A stretch of 64,000 nt of DNA from Planctomycetota bacterium (GTDB lineage: Bacteria > Planctomycetota > UBA1135): positions 45,621 through 109,620 of the forward strand of contig QQUA01000020.1 of assembly GCA_008501825.1 (NCBI GenBank). The letters run 5' to 3'. The position numbers and the translations under genes were made by a program. Each line of letters begins with the position of its first letter. Positions within the stretch are counted from its first letter, which is position 1. The notes beneath the pieces were generated by a model, which ran no database searches, was not told the origin of the DNA, and worked only from the letters and a program-made list of their open reading frames with translations. Below, in pieces: positions 34,816-43,251 of this stretch.

Positions 34816-34853
34816 AAAAATGACAAAGCGGGAAGCCCGAAGACTTCCCGCTT
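34816..34853 (-). terminator. Intrinsic terminator after the metzincin gene
   Basis: On the minus strand, 10-bp perfect arms (34844-34853 and 34826-34835) with an 8-nt loop are followed by TGTCATTTTT. It lies 22 bp after the metzincin stop and just upstream of the lipoprotein start at 34795. Confidence 0.88.
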
Positions 34854-34874
34854 GCTTGGGATTTCAGGCCAGAA

Positions 34875-35693
34875 TCAGTACTTGTTCCTGGCGTTGTTCC
34901 ACTGGTTGTAGTGGCTGCTGATGCCGCAGCTGGTTCCGGTGTGGAGGTTGTTGTAGCCACCCGGGTTGACGTAGGAGATCATCACGCAGGAGGAGGAGCA
35001 GCAGTGATACAGGCCGTAGTTGTGACCGGTCTCGTGCTGGTAGATGATGTTCTCGTACGGCTCGTAATCTTTGCCGAGGGCTTGGGGCCAGTTGATGTAA
35101 GCAACTCCGACGGCGCCACCGGGGGTGTAGTCGTCGCTAAAGGCGTATTCCATGTCCTGGCCGTTCAGACCGCCGTTCTCATTCCAAGCTTCGTCCAGCA
35201 ATTGGACGATGTCGGCATTGTCGTTGCTATCCCACAGACGACCGGTGGTCGGCACGTAGTTGATGGCGAACTCGGTGTACAAGTAGTTGTCGGCGTCTTC
35301 AACGATGCCGATGATTTCGCTCTTCAACGCGGGAATTCCAGACTCGGTGGCTTGGTACTCCTCGTCCACCGGGTGGTGAGTGGTGACGGTGGCGCGGAAG
35401 CTGCCGCCGGACTTCGGCTCGGGCACGATGTTCTGATTGAACTGGTGCAGGGAGGAAGCCCAAGCTTCTTCTTCCGGGGTCAAGGCGCGGTCGATGTGGA
35501 ACTGCTTGCCGTCACGGGTAGTGAAAACCTCATGGGCGAACAGGGCATCGTAAGTAGCGACGTCGGCGTAGTCGCTGACTTTGGGGAGGGTGTCCCAAAC
35601 GTTGCCTTTGGAGTCGGTGTAGGGGCCGGAGGTGTCCCCGGTGGCTGCGAAAAGAGAAGAGACAGCGAGAGCTCCAATTACGACGAGCTTCAT
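34875..35693 (-). CDS. Secreted metzincin zinc metalloprotease (M12-like)
   Basis: A 272-residue protein with a signal peptide (MKLVVIGALAVSSLFAATGD). It has the complete metzincin zinc motif HETGHNYGLYH at residues 220-230 (His220, Glu221, His224, His230) followed by a Met-turn candidate, Met238 in SSCVMISY. This matches reprolysin/fungalysin-type secreted endopeptidases. The N-terminal ~100 residues look like a short propeptide. Cysteines around the active site (CCSSSC and GTSCG) suggest disulfides. No C-terminal sorting domain is attached. It is followed by a strong terminator, so it is probably monocistronic. Confidence 0.88.
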   Translation of the reverse strand: MKLVVIGALAVSSLFAATGDTSGPYTDSKGNVWDTLPKVSDYADVATYDALFAHEVFTTRDGKQFHIDRALTPEEEAWASSLHQFNQNIVPEPKSGGSFRATVTTHHPVDEEYQATESGIPALKSEIIGIVEDADNYLYTEFAINYVPTTGRLWDSNDNADIVQLLDEAWNENGGLNGQDMEYAFSDDYTPGGAVGVAYINWPQALGKDYEPYENIIYQHETGHNYGLYHCCSSSCVMISYVNPGGYNNLHTGTSCGISSHYNQWNNARNKY

Positions 35694-35821
35694 GTGGATC
35701 TCCTAGGAAGGATTGAAGTGGATCGTTAAGGGATGGGGGTTGGAGGCGCACGCCCAATCGGGCGTCGCACCTCCCGGGTACCACTGTAAAGAATGAAGGA
35801 GAAATGCGGGGCCAAGTTCCC

Positions 35822-35850
35822 AAAAAAAGAGACCGGCCTGAAGATCAGCC
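35822..35850 (-). terminator. Possible terminator after the SDR gene
   Basis: On the minus strand a GGCTGA/TCAGGCC stem with one bulge is followed by GGTCTC and a T7 run (35822-35828), about 30 bp after the SDR stop. The stem is imperfect, so this is a weaker call than the others. The rest of 35694-35880 shows nothing else and should contain the metzincin promoter. Confidence 0.45.
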
Positions 35851-35880
35851 CTAAACGACTATAAAAACTAAGCTTAATGG

Positions 35881-36624
35881 CTATCCGGGATGATAAGGCA
35901 ACGCTGTCGCAACGACGTGATCCTGGCTCGAGTCGCCAAATGCGAGCAATAAAATTCCCTCCGCGACGAATTCAGGGCTATTAAAGGCCTGCTTTTCTTT
36001 CAATTCCAAGAACTTGTCGACGGGCGGGAAGTCCTCCTTCGATGCACCTCGAATCAGGGTCTGCATATCGGTGTCCACTACACCAGGCGCCAAGGAAAAC
36101 ACCCGAACTCGATCCCCTTCCTCCTGTTGCAGGCATTGGCTCATGCGCTCCACCGCCGCTTTCCCAGCGCAATAAGCCGACCACCCGGGGTAGGCATTGG
36201 CCGCAGCACCGGAAGAAAGGTTGATCAGGCAGCCCCGAGCCTTTCGGCGGTGGAGATGCAGGACATAGGCTCGGCTCCCTTCGAAAACACCGCCGAGATT
36301 CACCGCCAGATGACCATCCCACTCTTGCCGACTGACTTTTCGCAAAGGCGCGATCGGTGACAAGACTCCGGCGTTGTTAACCCACAAATCGATGGTGCCG
36401 TGAGCGTCCTCAACCTCCTGGCAGAAATCGGCAATCGCCCCGGGTTGGGCGACGTCCAAACTGCGGCAAAGCAAATCCGAGCCCTGGAGAGGGATCTCGC
36501 CCCGGGCACAAAGTCCAAGCCGCATGCCGTGTTGTTGAAACACTTGAGCCATCCCCAATCCGATTCCTCGGCTGGCGCCGGTGATGACTGCGGTTTTACC
36601 CTCTAGATTCAAGTTGGATTCCAT
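35881..36624 (-). CDS. Short-chain dehydrogenase/reductase (SDR)
   Basis: A classical 247-residue SDR. The cofactor motif TGASRGIGLGMA lies near residue 15, NNAGVL near residue 85, and the catalytic Ser/Tyr/Lys are in INLSSGAAANAYPGWSAYCAGKAA (Tyr-Cys-Ala-Gly-Lys). SLAPGVVDTDMQTLIRG follows. It is a cytoplasmic NAD(P)H-dependent oxidoreductase of the sepiapterin-reductase-like branch. The substrate is unknown. The ATG at 36624 directly precedes an aliphatic start consistent with the first Rossmann strand. It is followed by a possible terminator. Confidence 0.92.
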   Translation of the reverse strand: MESNLNLEGKTAVITGASRGIGLGMAQVFQQHGMRLGLCARGEIPLQGSDLLCRSLDVAQPGAIADFCQEVEDAHGTIDLWVNNAGVLSPIAPLRKVSRQEWDGHLAVNLGGVFEGSRAYVLHLHRRKARGCLINLSSGAAANAYPGWSAYCAGKAAVERMSQCLQQEEGDRVRVFSLAPGVVDTDMQTLIRGASKEDFPPVDKFLELKEKQAFNSPEFVAEGILLLAFGDSSQDHVVATALPYHPG

Positions 36625-36663
36625 GGTCTGGCGATTCGTTTCCCTATCTCTATAGGACGGCGT

Positions 36664-37233
36664 TTACGGTTGGGCCGCCCGTCTTTGAATTCGATTCAAC
36701 TCCAATCGCTCCACTCGAGTCCATTCGTCACCAGGTCCAGGCTCGTAGACTTCCGCCTCCCATCGATCCCGACTGAAAGACGTCGTGATGAAAAGGCTGA
36801 AGGGCGGCTCGTCCGGTTGCAAGCGCACTTCATAGCCGTTACGTCCCTGCACAGCCTTCAACCAGCTTTCGCCCTGGCTACCGACCGGGCCGAGGACTTG
36901 GCCGTGGATCATCCCCTGATCTGGCTCGAAGTGATAAAGGATGGCACTTCGGCCGATTTCCTCGCCGGTTTGCGGCTCGAAAACCACGTTTTGCTCAAGC
37001 AGCCAAGAATCCCGCACCAGCCAAGTCATTCGCTTGGCCAAGCGCAAATCTCCCTCCAAGCCTCGGCTTAGCCCTTCCCACTCGCCGATAAAGCCGGCGA
37101 GCCCGGTCAGCCCCGCCGCCATCGCTCGCGCCCTAGCCGGATCGGGAGCCCCGGGCGGCTCCCCCGGGTCGGCCGGCGCCTGCACGCAACTACCCAGAGC
37201 CAACAGCCCCGTCCAAAGAAGGATTCGCCCCAT
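36664..37233 (-). CDS. Lipoprotein with beta-barrel-like DUF1579-type fold
   Basis: A 189-residue protein with a good lipobox (LLALGSC, Cys at residue 16) and a Pro-rich linker. The folded part, LAGFIGEWEGLSRGLEGD ... DSWLLEQNVVFEPQTGEEIG ... MIHGQVLGPVGSQGESWLKA ... FSLFITTSFSRDRWEAEVYE, has the rhythm of nitrobindin/DUF1579-like 8-10-strand barrels. The family match is tentative and no heme ligand can be named. It shares an upstream region with the divergent VOC gene (79 bp). Confidence 0.6.
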   Translation of the reverse strand: MGRILLWTGLLALGSCVQAPADPGEPPGAPDPARARAMAAGLTGLAGFIGEWEGLSRGLEGDLRLAKRMTWLVRDSWLLEQNVVFEPQTGEEIGRSAILYHFEPDQGMIHGQVLGPVGSQGESWLKAVQGRNGYEVRLQPDEPPFSLFITTSFSRDRWEAEVYEPGPGDEWTRVERLELNRIQRRAAQP

Positions 37234-37312
37234 GCCTGGAGCCTAGCGCGGGCTCGGCGGCAATGCGAGTGGGAAGCAAGCCGGTTCTTGATCCGGTAAG
37301 CTTTCCGTACAC

Positions 37313-37684
37313 ATGCGTTTGGCCCATACCATGCTCCGCGTTCGGGATCTGGAACGATCTCTAGACTTTTACTGCCGCTTTCTCGGCCTGAAGGAAACCC
37401 GCCGGGCCCCCATCGGAAACGAAGCCACTTTGGTTTTTTTGGAGGACGAAACGGGCTCGTATCAGATTGAGCTGACCATCAACCACGACGGCCGCGATTA
37501 CGAGCTTGGCAATCAGTTCGGCCACCTAGCTTTCTTCGTAGAAGATTTGGAGGCCGTCGTGGCCGAAGTGGAGAAACGCGGCTGGTGGTATCGCCGCAGC
37601 AAACCTGGCAACCGGAGCAAATATATTTTTGTAAAGGATCCCGATAATTACGACATTGAGATACTGGAGAAATCTCCGCTCTAG
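37313..37684 (+). CDS. VOC-superfamily protein, glyoxalase I-like
   Basis: A 123-residue protein with the two-module VOC fold. MRLAHTMLRVRDLERSLDFY gives the first metal His (His5). YQIELTINHDG supplies a Glu, GNQFGHLAFFVEDLEAVVAE the second His, and YIFVKDPDNYDIEILEKSPL the terminal Glu. The H/E/H/E set matches lactoylglutathione lyase, which detoxifies methylglyoxal, and the length is that of a GloA monomer. Substrate is not certain because VOC proteins are diverse. It lies 21 bp upstream of the sigma factor gene on the same strand, so co-transcription is likely. Confidence 0.85.
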   Translation: MRLAHTMLRVRDLERSLDFYCRFLGLKETRRAPIGNEATLVFLEDETGSYQIELTINHDGRDYELGNQFGHLAFFVEDLEAVVAEVEKRGWWYRRSKPGNRSKYIFVKDPDNYDIEILEKSPL

Positions 37685-37705
37685 CCCCCAACCGAAAGCG
37701 AGGCC

Positions 37706-38350
37706 ATGACCCAAAGCGAATTTTTGGAGCCGGCACCCTCCTCGGAAGATCCGACCACGCGGCTTTCCATCGAAGCTCATAAAGGCAATGCAGAAGCCTT
37801 TGGCGCATTGTTCGAGAAAGTCGCTCCCGACCTTTACATTTGGGCGTCGGTGCGAATCTTCAGCAAACTTCGCGGCTGCATTCAGCCCGACGACATCGTG
37901 CAAGAGACTTGGGCTCGCGCCTGGCGTGACATTTCCCAAGGCAAGCACCGGCATCACGATTCACCGTTTCGGCGCTGGATTTTCAGCATCGCCAAACGGG
38001 TGCTGCAATCCGCCATTCAATACGTCCAGAAAAACGGCAGTCGCGGTTTGATCAGCAACCAGAGCGGGTTGCTAACTTACCAAAACAAGCCGGATCCCTA
38101 CGCAACTCGCTTGACTCAAAAGGTTGCGCGCAACGAACAGATTCAAGCTTTCCGGGAATTGATCAGCGACCTTCCCCAGCAAGATCAGTATTTAATTTTC
38201 TACTTGGCCTTTGAGGGCCTTTCCCACCAAGAGACCGCCGAACGCATGACCCTCAGCGTGGACGCCGTCTCTCAACGCTGGCGCCGGTTAAAGCTTCACC
38301 TCAAGGAGATTGCCGAAGCCCGCGACATCGACCTAAGAGACATCGGTTAA
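37706..38350 (+). CDS. ECF-type RNA polymerase sigma factor
   Basis: A 214-residue sigma-70 family protein. Region 2 covers NAEAFGALFEKVAPDLYIWA ... GCIQPDDIVQETWARAWRDI, and the RRWIFSIAKRVLQSAIQY segment follows. Region 4 is LISDLPQQDQYLIFYLAFEG followed by LSHQETAERMTLSVDAVSQR and WRRLKLHLKE, the HTH that contacts the -35 element. No anti-sigma factor gene is adjacent. A large Ser/Thr kinase gene lies 1.3 kb away on the other strand, and in Planctomycetota such sigma factors are often encoded near kinases, so phospho-control is plausible. Downstream 38351-38414 holds no clear terminator. Confidence 0.93.
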   Translation: MTQSEFLEPAPSSEDPTTRLSIEAHKGNAEAFGALFEKVAPDLYIWASVRIFSKLRGCIQPDDIVQETWARAWRDISQGKHRHHDSPFRRWIFSIAKRVLQSAIQYVQKNGSRGLISNQSGLLTYQNKPDPYATRLTQKVARNEQIQAFRELISDLPQQDQYLIFYLAFEGLSHQETAERMTLSVDAVSQRWRRLKLHLKEIAEARDIDLRDIG

Positions 38351-38414
38351 CTCCGCGCTGCGGCGATCAAGGCGCCGACAATCAAGCCGAGCTCTGGCGG
38401 AAATTCGGCCTTAG

Positions 38415-39368
38415 CTAATAAGCGACGAGGTTCGACACCGCGCAATTACTTAGGTTCACCGCTTGGATAAATATGCTTCCCTGCATGCTAAGAGGTATTT
38501 CCGCCGGCATGCTCCCCTTGCCGAACAGATCGGTTTGAACGGTACCGGCAAACACCGGGGCAGCCAGATCCAAGGTAATCGGATTGCACGCCCCCACCGC
38601 TCCGGTCCACGTTCCGGGGGAGAAGGAGAACAACACCGCAATCATGCTTTCCGGCGAAGCGTTGTTGACCACCAGTTCCATGGCGTCAGGCTCAACGTCG
38701 CGCAACTCGATGTCGACCTCACAGGGCCCGCCGTAGTTGTAGCCCAAGCCACCGCCCCACGCCTTGTTGGGATAGGTCGCGCCGCCAAGAGGATTCCCGA
38801 CCAAGCCGGGACCTTTGCAACTTCCCCCGACGGTGGTGACTTGGTTGTTACCGAAGTCTTGCGCTCCGGTTTGGCAAATCAATACCTGAGAAGAAGCAGA
38901 ATAACTAGCTAGTTCAATATAGACACCGACGGTCGATCCAACCGGATGAACGAAAGCCCCTTCCACCAATTGGAAATGGGTAAAGCCAGATGCCGGAATA
39001 ATGGCGCTCATCGAACTCAACAACGACCAGCCGTCGCTGATGGAAGATTCATGACCGACGAAACTTCCACTGGGACGAACCCAAACGTTTACGTCGGCAC
39101 GATCTCCGGCATTGCCTTGAATGTTTAGGTGCAAGTCGGTGATGTAAAGATCCGGAGCTTTGGCCACGATATCGAACATCACGCCGGCGGCTTGGAAACT
39201 CCCGCCATTGGCTCCCTCCAATACGCCGAGGCAAGGCCCCCCTCCTCGTCCATCCTGGAATTCTAGGTTCCAACGGCTTTCGATCTCCGCATCCGGAGCA
39301 GCGTTGGCCGGGGACGACAACAGCGTCAATGCCAGGAATGCCGGAAGCAGGGAGACGATGTTTTGCAT
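38415..39368 (-). CDS. Secreted beta-rich protein with C-terminal QAV-Cys domain
   Basis: A 317-residue protein with a signal peptide (MQNIVSLLPAFLALTLLSSP, cleavage near ANAAPDA). The N-terminal part (YITDLHLNIQGNAGDRADVN, VNVWVRPSGSFVGHESSISD, VHPVGSTVGVYIELASYS) looks like a jelly-roll adhesive or binding module. The last ~85 residues repeat the domain seen in the small secreted protein at 24343-24768 and end FIQAVNLSNCAVSNLVAY. Function unknown; a surface location is likely. It lies downstream of the kinase terminator on the same strand. Confidence 0.65.
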   Translation of the reverse strand: MQNIVSLLPAFLALTLLSSPANAAPDAEIESRWNLEFQDGRGGGPCLGVLEGANGGSFQAAGVMFDIVAKAPDLYITDLHLNIQGNAGDRADVNVWVRPSGSFVGHESSISDGWSLLSSMSAIIPASGFTHFQLVEGAFVHPVGSTVGVYIELASYSASSQVLICQTGAQDFGNNQVTTVGGSCKGPGLVGNPLGGATYPNKAWGGGLGYNYGGPCEVDIELRDVEPDAMELVVNNASPESMIAVLFSFSPGTWTGAVGACNPITLDLAAPVFAGTVQTDLFGKGSMPAEIPLSMQGSIFIQAVNLSNCAVSNLVAY

Positions 39369-39561
39369 GGAACCCGGTGTCCTCCTTTTTCCCTGAGGAA
39401 CCAGAGGGCAGACGGGGAGCGCTAAGGTTTCGGTTTCCCGCTCCTCAACGAAAGGTTGGATGGCGCCCTTCTAGGTGTATAAGGTCGCGAACCCAACTCC
39501 CCTTCATGAAGACATCGAATCAAAGGGGAGGGAAGCTTTAGAGATTTTTGTGCGCTTCTTG

Positions 39562-39599
39562 AAAAAAATTAATTCGCCCGATTTCCTACTCCGGGCGAA
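39562..39599 (-). terminator. Intrinsic terminator after the Ser/Thr kinase gene
   Basis: On the minus strand, arms 39592-39599 and 39573-39580 form a perfect 8-bp GC hairpin with an 11-nt loop, followed by AATTAA and a T7 run (39562-39568). It lies 17 bp after the kinase stop. The remainder of 39369-39561 should contain the promoter of the 38415-39368 gene. Confidence 0.88.
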
Positions 39600-39615
39600 C
39601 CAAAATGACGAAGGT

Positions 39616-42600
39616 TTAGCGCAGGTCAGCCGGCTCGGAAGGCACGACCTCGAGCCGCAGATCGTCAAACCAGGCGGTAGCCCCGCCGTCCACCAAAACG
39701 TCCAAAGAGATCTTCTCTACGTGCGGCTGGATGGTGGTCACGACCTCCAGCGAGCGCCAATCCGATTCTCGCAATTCGTTGGAGGTGGCGGAAATATGCA
39801 TATCCTCACCATCGGCTTTCCAGTATTGACTGATGGCAATGCCAGCAAAGCCCAAACCCTGGACACCTCGCACTCGAACCGCCGCCCGCAATCGAACCGT
39901 TTGGCCGCGATATGGTTCGGGAAGAACGAAGTTGAGCAAGACTCCCGGCTTGGAGTTGCTGCGTCTCTCGGTTCCCGGAAGGGCGGCAAATTCCAAGCAA
40001 CGGCTGCCCTGAAAAGGATTTCGGTCCACGATGGAGGCCACGTAACCCCGCATCAGATTAAAGGCCATGGGGGACCATCCCTCTGGATCCGCCAACAGGT
40101 CGCCGCTTTCGAAATCCAAGTTGAAGGATTCTTCAAACCAGAGCTTGCGCACCCGGTCATGCACAGCCACCCAAGCCAGTGCTTGCTCAAATTGTTCCAA
40201 GTCATCGGCGATTCGGCTGCCACGCTTGAGAAGCTGCATTCGCCCCCACCCCACCGTGTGGAAGGGCAGGCTCAACTTTTCTTGGATCACATCCAGGGCT
40301 TCTCGATCGCGGCCGTTGCGGGTCAGCGCCACAGCCAGGCGATAAGCAGCGGCCAAACTCAAATCATGGCCCGGACCCCAAATCCGCTCTTGTTCGGCAG
40401 CAAAATAGCGTGCGTCGTCAAGCACGTCCTTGGCCCGCAAGGGGTCGGTCAAACGCAAGTCCAAAGCCTTGCGCTGCACTTGATGCAAGGTCCAGTCAAA
40501 AGGCAATCGGCGCTGGGCCAACAGATCGGCCGCCCGTTCGAAATTTAGCTCCGATGCCTCCGGATCTTCCTTGGAGAGGGCCATCCCTCGGGCGACATGC
40601 CAGGACAAATTGTCTCCCTCCAGGTCATCTCCTTCGGTCTCGAAACTAGCCAATACGGCTTGGGCTTGAACCCAAATCTCCCGGCTCTCTTTCTCCGCCC
40701 CCAAAGCCTGCAAGTAATTGGCGCAATGCTTGGCTTGCATTCCTAGAACTTGGGAATCCGGCGCCAGTTCCTCTCGGCTCCGCTGCAACAGCTCTTGGCA
40801 AAGTACGATCGAATCGGCGGCGGGAAGTCCGGCTTGGATCCGGGTGCGAACCAACAAATCCAGAGCTTGGCGAAACTCCGGAGTGGAGCCCATGGCGTCC
40901 CGACTTAGATCGACGCCGCGCTGTAACCATTCCACCGCCCGGTCGGGGGGAAATCCGCTGGCCAAGATCCATTCGGCCAAATTGTGGGACTGGCGCAAAA
41001 ATTCGGAAGAATCCGATCCAAAATGGGATTCGACCGCTTGCAGCACTTGCTTGCAAAGCTGATAGGCATGTTCCAAATCGCCGCGGCTGCGCGCGACCAT
41101 GATCAGAATTTCCAAAGCCTGGGGTTCCAGCCAATGTCCGCCTTCCGCGCCTTTCAAGCCTTCCAACACTACGTAGGCTTGATTTTCGGCTTCGTCGAAG
41201 AAATCTCGCCCCAACAACCACTTGGAAAATTTCAAATGATTGTCGAGCAAGCCGACGAAGTTCGGTCCCCAAAGTTCCTCCATAATGGCCAGAGATTCGC
41301 TCCATTCGCCGACGCCTTCTGGAACCCGGCCGGAGGCGATGTGAATACGCGCCATTTCGCTTCGCAATTCGAGAGCGGTGGGCGAGATCGCCAAACCCTT
41401 CTCATCCAAAATCTCACTGGCCCGCTGCAAATACTCCACTGCACCGATCCCATCTTGGTGATAGTCCCAGCGAAAGCGGCCCAGGTCGAGCAAAAGTGCG
41501 GCACTTTGCGAACTAAGTTGCTCTTGAGGCGTCAGCAAATGCCAAAGATCCAACGCCTGCTCATAGGACTTGTCGGCAAGTTCAATTTCTCCGCGGTTTA
41601 AAGCGTATTGAGCCAAGCGCCCGAACAAGTGCAAGGTTTCGGGATGGCGCCCCATCTCGTGCTTGCGCCAAATCGGCAATGCACGCCGGTAGCAAGCCTC
41701 GGCTTCCTTGAAGCGGCCCTGCCCGTGGAACAGATCGCCCCGGCGGGTAAGCAGGACGGCGGCTTTCCGGTTTTCGGAACCGAGCAAGCGCTCCATCTCC
41801 TGCCCTAAAGCGACGCTGACTCCCGGTCCTTCGGCCTCGGGAATTTGCATCATGCGAGATTCAAACGCCTGAAGTTCGGCGGCTTGAATCCGATGATTGA
41901 TCGCCGAACCGCCCCAAACGCATAAAGCCAAAAGGACGGCGGCCGCCGGCACCAAGGTCCGGCGGTTTCGCCGCACCAACTTCCGAATGCGGTAAGCGGT
42001 GCTCGGCCGTTTGGCCAAAACGACCTCATCGCGAAGATGGCGGCGGATGTCATCGGCCAGTTCTTCCACCGACCCGTACCGGTGATCCACCTCCCGATCC
42101 AGGCACTTGTATACGATCCAATCCAAATCTCCGGTGAGAGTGGATTGCAAACTTCCCGGTTGAAGATTGCGGGACCGGGCAATCCAAACCACCGAGGTAG
42201 GATCTTCCACCTGTTCCTGAGCCGCTTCCCGCAAACGGAAAGAACCGGTTTCTCGCAAGGAGCGAATTCGAAAACTCGGCAGTTCGAGATCTTTCTCCTG
42301 GTGCAAGCGGAGCCAGGCACCGATTTCATGCTGGGTACCGTCTTCCACTTCATAAGGCATGGTTCCGGTCAGCAATTGATAGAGCACGACGCCCAACGAA
42401 TAAACGTCCATCCGCACGTCCGCTTCGGAACGCCGTCCTTCGACCTGTTCGGGAGCCATGAAGCCCGGCGTGCCGATGGTTTGCCGGCGAGTGGTCAGCC
42501 CGTCTTGCTTGCCCGATTCCAAGGCCTTGGCAATGCCGAAATCAATGATTTTGGGCTGAGCCTTGCCATCCAGCTCCGCCACTAAAACGTTGGAAGGTTT

Positions 42601-43182
42601 CAAATCGCGGTGAATGATGCCTTTGCGATGGGCATGTTGAACCGCACGGCAGACCAACAGGAATAAATCCAATCGCTGGCGCAGAGAAAAACGCCGCTCA
42701 TCGCAATAACGGGTGATCGGAGGCCCTTCCACCAATTCCATCACGAAAAACGGCTGGCCGGTGGGCAAGCTTCCGGCATCGAGGATCTTGGCGATGCCGG
42801 GATGATCCATGCGCGCCAAGGCTTCACGCTCGATGGCAAAGCGGCCCAGAATCTCGCGGGAATTCATCCCCGGGTGCATAATTTTGATGGCCACCCGCCG
42901 CTCGATCGGGCTGCGCTGTTCCGCCAGGAAGACTTGACCGAAGCCACCGCTGCCCAACGCATCCAAAACGCGATAGTCACCGGTGGACCCGTGCATGGTT
43001 TGCAACGGCGGCCCGGGGTCGGTGCGGAAGCCTTCTTCCTCCGTCGACTTCAAATACTCCTGAATCTGAACCCTTTGGTCAGGCCGCTGCGAACACAACG
43101 CCTCCATCGCTCGGGACCGATCCGGTTCCTCGAGTTGAGTGATGTCCAGAAGGCGATCCTTAAGCCACTCGGGAAGTTCCAT
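39616..43182 (-). CDS. Membrane Ser/Thr protein kinase with TPRs and C-terminal CBM-like domain
   Basis: An 1188-residue Hanks-type kinase. The kinase domain (about residues 70-375) has GSGGFGQVFLAE, the ATP lysine in VAIKIMH (residue ~100), IIHRDLKPSNVL (~190), IIDFGIAK (~213) and TPGFMAPEQVEGRRSEADVR. A transmembrane helix (LVPAAAVLLALCVWGGSA, ~410-428) leads to a long TPR-like region (e.g. QGRFKEAEACYRRALPIWRK; REALDVIQEKL). The C terminus (FNLDFESGDLLADPEGWSPM ... TAWFDDLRLEVVP) resembles a carbohydrate-binding beta sandwich. ATG 43182 has GGAAG upstream; the longer GTG-type frame to 43308 overlaps the divergent dus gene. It likely senses an envelope glycan or protein state. Confidence 0.92.
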   Translation of the reverse strand: MELPEWLKDRLLDITQLEEPDRSRAMEALCSQRPDQRVQIQEYLKSTEEEGFRTDPGPPLQTMHGSTGDYRVLDALGSGGFGQVFLAEQRSPIERRVAIKIMHPGMNSREILGRFAIEREALARMDHPGIAKILDAGSLPTGQPFFVMELVEGPPITRYCDERRFSLRQRLDLFLLVCRAVQHAHRKGIIHRDLKPSNVLVAELDGKAQPKIIDFGIAKALESGKQDGLTTRRQTIGTPGFMAPEQVEGRRSEADVRMDVYSLGVVLYQLLTGTMPYEVEDGTQHEIGAWLRLHQEKDLELPSFRIRSLRETGSFRLREAAQEQVEDPTSVVWIARSRNLQPGSLQSTLTGDLDWIVYKCLDREVDHRYGSVEELADDIRRHLRDEVVLAKRPSTAYRIRKLVRRNRRTLVPAAAVLLALCVWGGSAINHRIQAAELQAFESRMMQIPEAEGPGVSVALGQEMERLLGSENRKAAVLLTRRGDLFHGQGRFKEAEACYRRALPIWRKHEMGRHPETLHLFGRLAQYALNRGEIELADKSYEQALDLWHLLTPQEQLSSQSAALLLDLGRFRWDYHQDGIGAVEYLQRASEILDEKGLAISPTALELRSEMARIHIASGRVPEGVGEWSESLAIMEELWGPNFVGLLDNHLKFSKWLLGRDFFDEAENQAYVVLEGLKGAEGGHWLEPQALEILIMVARSRGDLEHAYQLCKQVLQAVESHFGSDSSEFLRQSHNLAEWILASGFPPDRAVEWLQRGVDLSRDAMGSTPEFRQALDLLVRTRIQAGLPAADSIVLCQELLQRSREELAPDSQVLGMQAKHCANYLQALGAEKESREIWVQAQAVLASFETEGDDLEGDNLSWHVARGMALSKEDPEASELNFERAADLLAQRRLPFDWTLHQVQRKALDLRLTDPLRAKDVLDDARYFAAEQERIWGPGHDLSLAAAYRLAVALTRNGRDREALDVIQEKLSLPFHTVGWGRMQLLKRGSRIADDLEQFEQALAWVAVHDRVRKLWFEESFNLDFESGDLLADPEGWSPMAFNLMRGYVASIVDRNPFQGSRCLEFAALPGTERRSNSKPGVLLNFVLPEPYRGQTVRLRAAVRVRGVQGLGFAGIAISQYWKADGEDMHISATSNELRESDWRSLEVVTTIQPHVEKISLDVLVDGGATAWFDDLRLEVVPSEPADLR

Positions 43183-43251
43183 TGATGCGATCTTCCGAAG
43201 GAGGCCGGTAGGGAAGGAGCATGGATTGGGCTGAAGGGATGATAATTCAAA

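Noticed and set aside
34796..34960. N-terminal Thr/Ser-rich extension of the lipoprotein gene
   Set aside because: It overlaps the metzincin gene and its terminator; the internal ATG at 34795 gives a perfect lipoprotein signal.
39475..40548. 357-codon plus-strand open frame antisense to the kinase 3' end
   Set aside because: It overlaps the kinase CBM-like region and its terminator and lacks any domain.
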